Below, in pieces: positions 63,655 through 64,000 of a stretch of 64,000 nt of DNA (positions are counted from its first letter, which is position 1; each line of letters starts with the position of its first letter). Position numbers and translations under genes: made by a program. The stretch is from assembly GCF_900094705.1 (NCBI RefSeq), contig NZ_FMAR01000003.1, positions 1 through 64,000 of the forward strand. Reading direction: 5' to 3'. The notes beneath the pieces are model-generated. The model had not been told where the DNA came from and did no database searches. It was given only the letters and a program-made list of their open reading frames with translations. This DNA comes from Chitinophaga costaii. GTDB taxonomy: Bacteria > Bacteroidota > Bacteroidia > Chitinophagales > Chitinophagaceae.

Positions 63655-64000
63655 TGTTGGCTCCTTCTTTTTCTGCAGACAAATTGATCGTTGTGGGTAC
63701 TACGAAGATGCTGCCAGGCAGGGCGCTGCTGATCTTATCCCGCAGGTCGCTGGCCTCATCACGTGATTTAAAGTCACCCACGCGTACTTTAAAATAGGGT
63801 GGGTTATAATCCAGGTAAGTGCGGTATTGGGGGAACTGCTGCATTACTTTGGCCTTAACATCGTTGGCCTCCGTGCGTTTGTTGGTAGAAATCACCTGCA
63901 CCCGGAATCCGGGCTGGCTGCGGATGGCAAGTGTATTGATGTAGATCTGTTTGCGGATCATGGCATCTATGCGCGCATCTTTCACCACCGGCGTATTGTA
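63644..64000 (-). CDS. SPOR-domain protein (5' end outside window)
   Basis: The C-terminal 118 residues of a larger protein; the frame is open to the window edge (YNTPVVKDARIDAM before the first internal candidate start at 63988). The SPOR domain occupies the last ~80 residues: GFRVQVISTNKRTEANDVKA, YLDYNPPYFKVRVGDFKSRD and ASDLRDKISSALPGSIFVVP. SPOR domains bind denuded peptidoglycan glycan strands at division sites, so the complete protein is probably periplasmic or a lipoprotein. Operon with the M20 gene. Confidence 0.9.
   Translation of the reverse strand, partial: YNTPVVKDARIDAMIRKQIYINTLAIRSQPGFRVQVISTNKRTEANDVKAKVMQQFPQYRTYLDYNPPYFKVRVGDFKSRDEASDLRDKISSALPGSIFVVPTTINLSAEKEGANNEE

Noticed and set aside
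1..64000. CRISPR arrays, insertion sequences, rRNA genes
   Set aside because: No regularly spaced repeats, no transposase-like frame with terminal inverted repeats, and no rRNA-like sequence seen.

Overview
The window is a piece of a Bacteroidota chromosome, most likely Chitinophagaceae (Chitinophaga/Niastella-like). The evidence is a SusC/SusD outer-membrane pair, many short Cys-lipoproteins, a type IX secretion (Por) tail, a DUF3127 protein, LytS/LytTR signalling, and promoters of the TAnnTTTG type with almost no Shine-Dalgarno sequences. All family calls come from reading motifs in the translations; no database search was possible.

Region 1-9.5 kb: a mobile-element scar (integrase N-terminus colliding with a repressor fragment), a lone lipoprotein, then susC/susD followed by a LytS-type kinase and LytTR regulator, and a decayed BspA-like (DUF285-repeat) surface protein that can be followed through stops and a frameshift.

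Region 9.8-17.5 kb: small stress or envelope genes (cupin with a broken signal peptide, YceI, DUF4345), three consecutive predicted surface lipoproteins, a GNAT acetyltransferase, a secreted esterase and a second cupin.

Region 18-26.3 kb: a patchwork of three SDR oxidoreductases and three AraC regulators plus an inverted AraC tail fragment, ending with a Tat-exported phospholipase C.

Region 26.3-34 kb: decayed genes, tRNA-Pro with a textbook promoter and terminator, a higBA toxin-antitoxin pair, a T9SS-tailed protein lacking a signal peptide, and a MarR-family regulator with a perfect 14-bp inverted-repeat operator. The core of that operator recurs before an HXXEE membrane gene, which suggests a small local regulon.

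Region 34-37.7 kb is the most interesting. It has a KshA/DAF-36-like Rieske oxygenase, an EXPERA (EBP/TMEM97-like) membrane protein and a steroid-dehydrogenase-like SDR in one operon, with a convergent 3-beta-HSD-like reductase next to it. Together they look like a sterol/steroid-modifying module. The substrate is inference.

Region 37.9-46.3 kb: YdeI-like protein, an ArsR/SRPBCC/DoxX operon whose middle gene lacks a normal start codon, an LtaS-like phosphoglycerol transferase, a signal-peptide-bearing SAM-hydrolase homologue, a TIM-barrel lipoprotein, pirin and a GAF protein.

Region 46.6-64 kb is mostly conserved housekeeping: dusB, a DEAD-box helicase, thioredoxin-like and Usp proteins, a JmjC-like cupin, dnaA divergent from a DUF3127/SSB-tip protein with a DnaA box between them, an FAD oxidoreductase, an ABC exporter pair, nitronate monooxygenase, a sugar nucleotidyltransferase, glyA, an M20 amidohydrolase and a SPOR-domain protein cut by the window edge.
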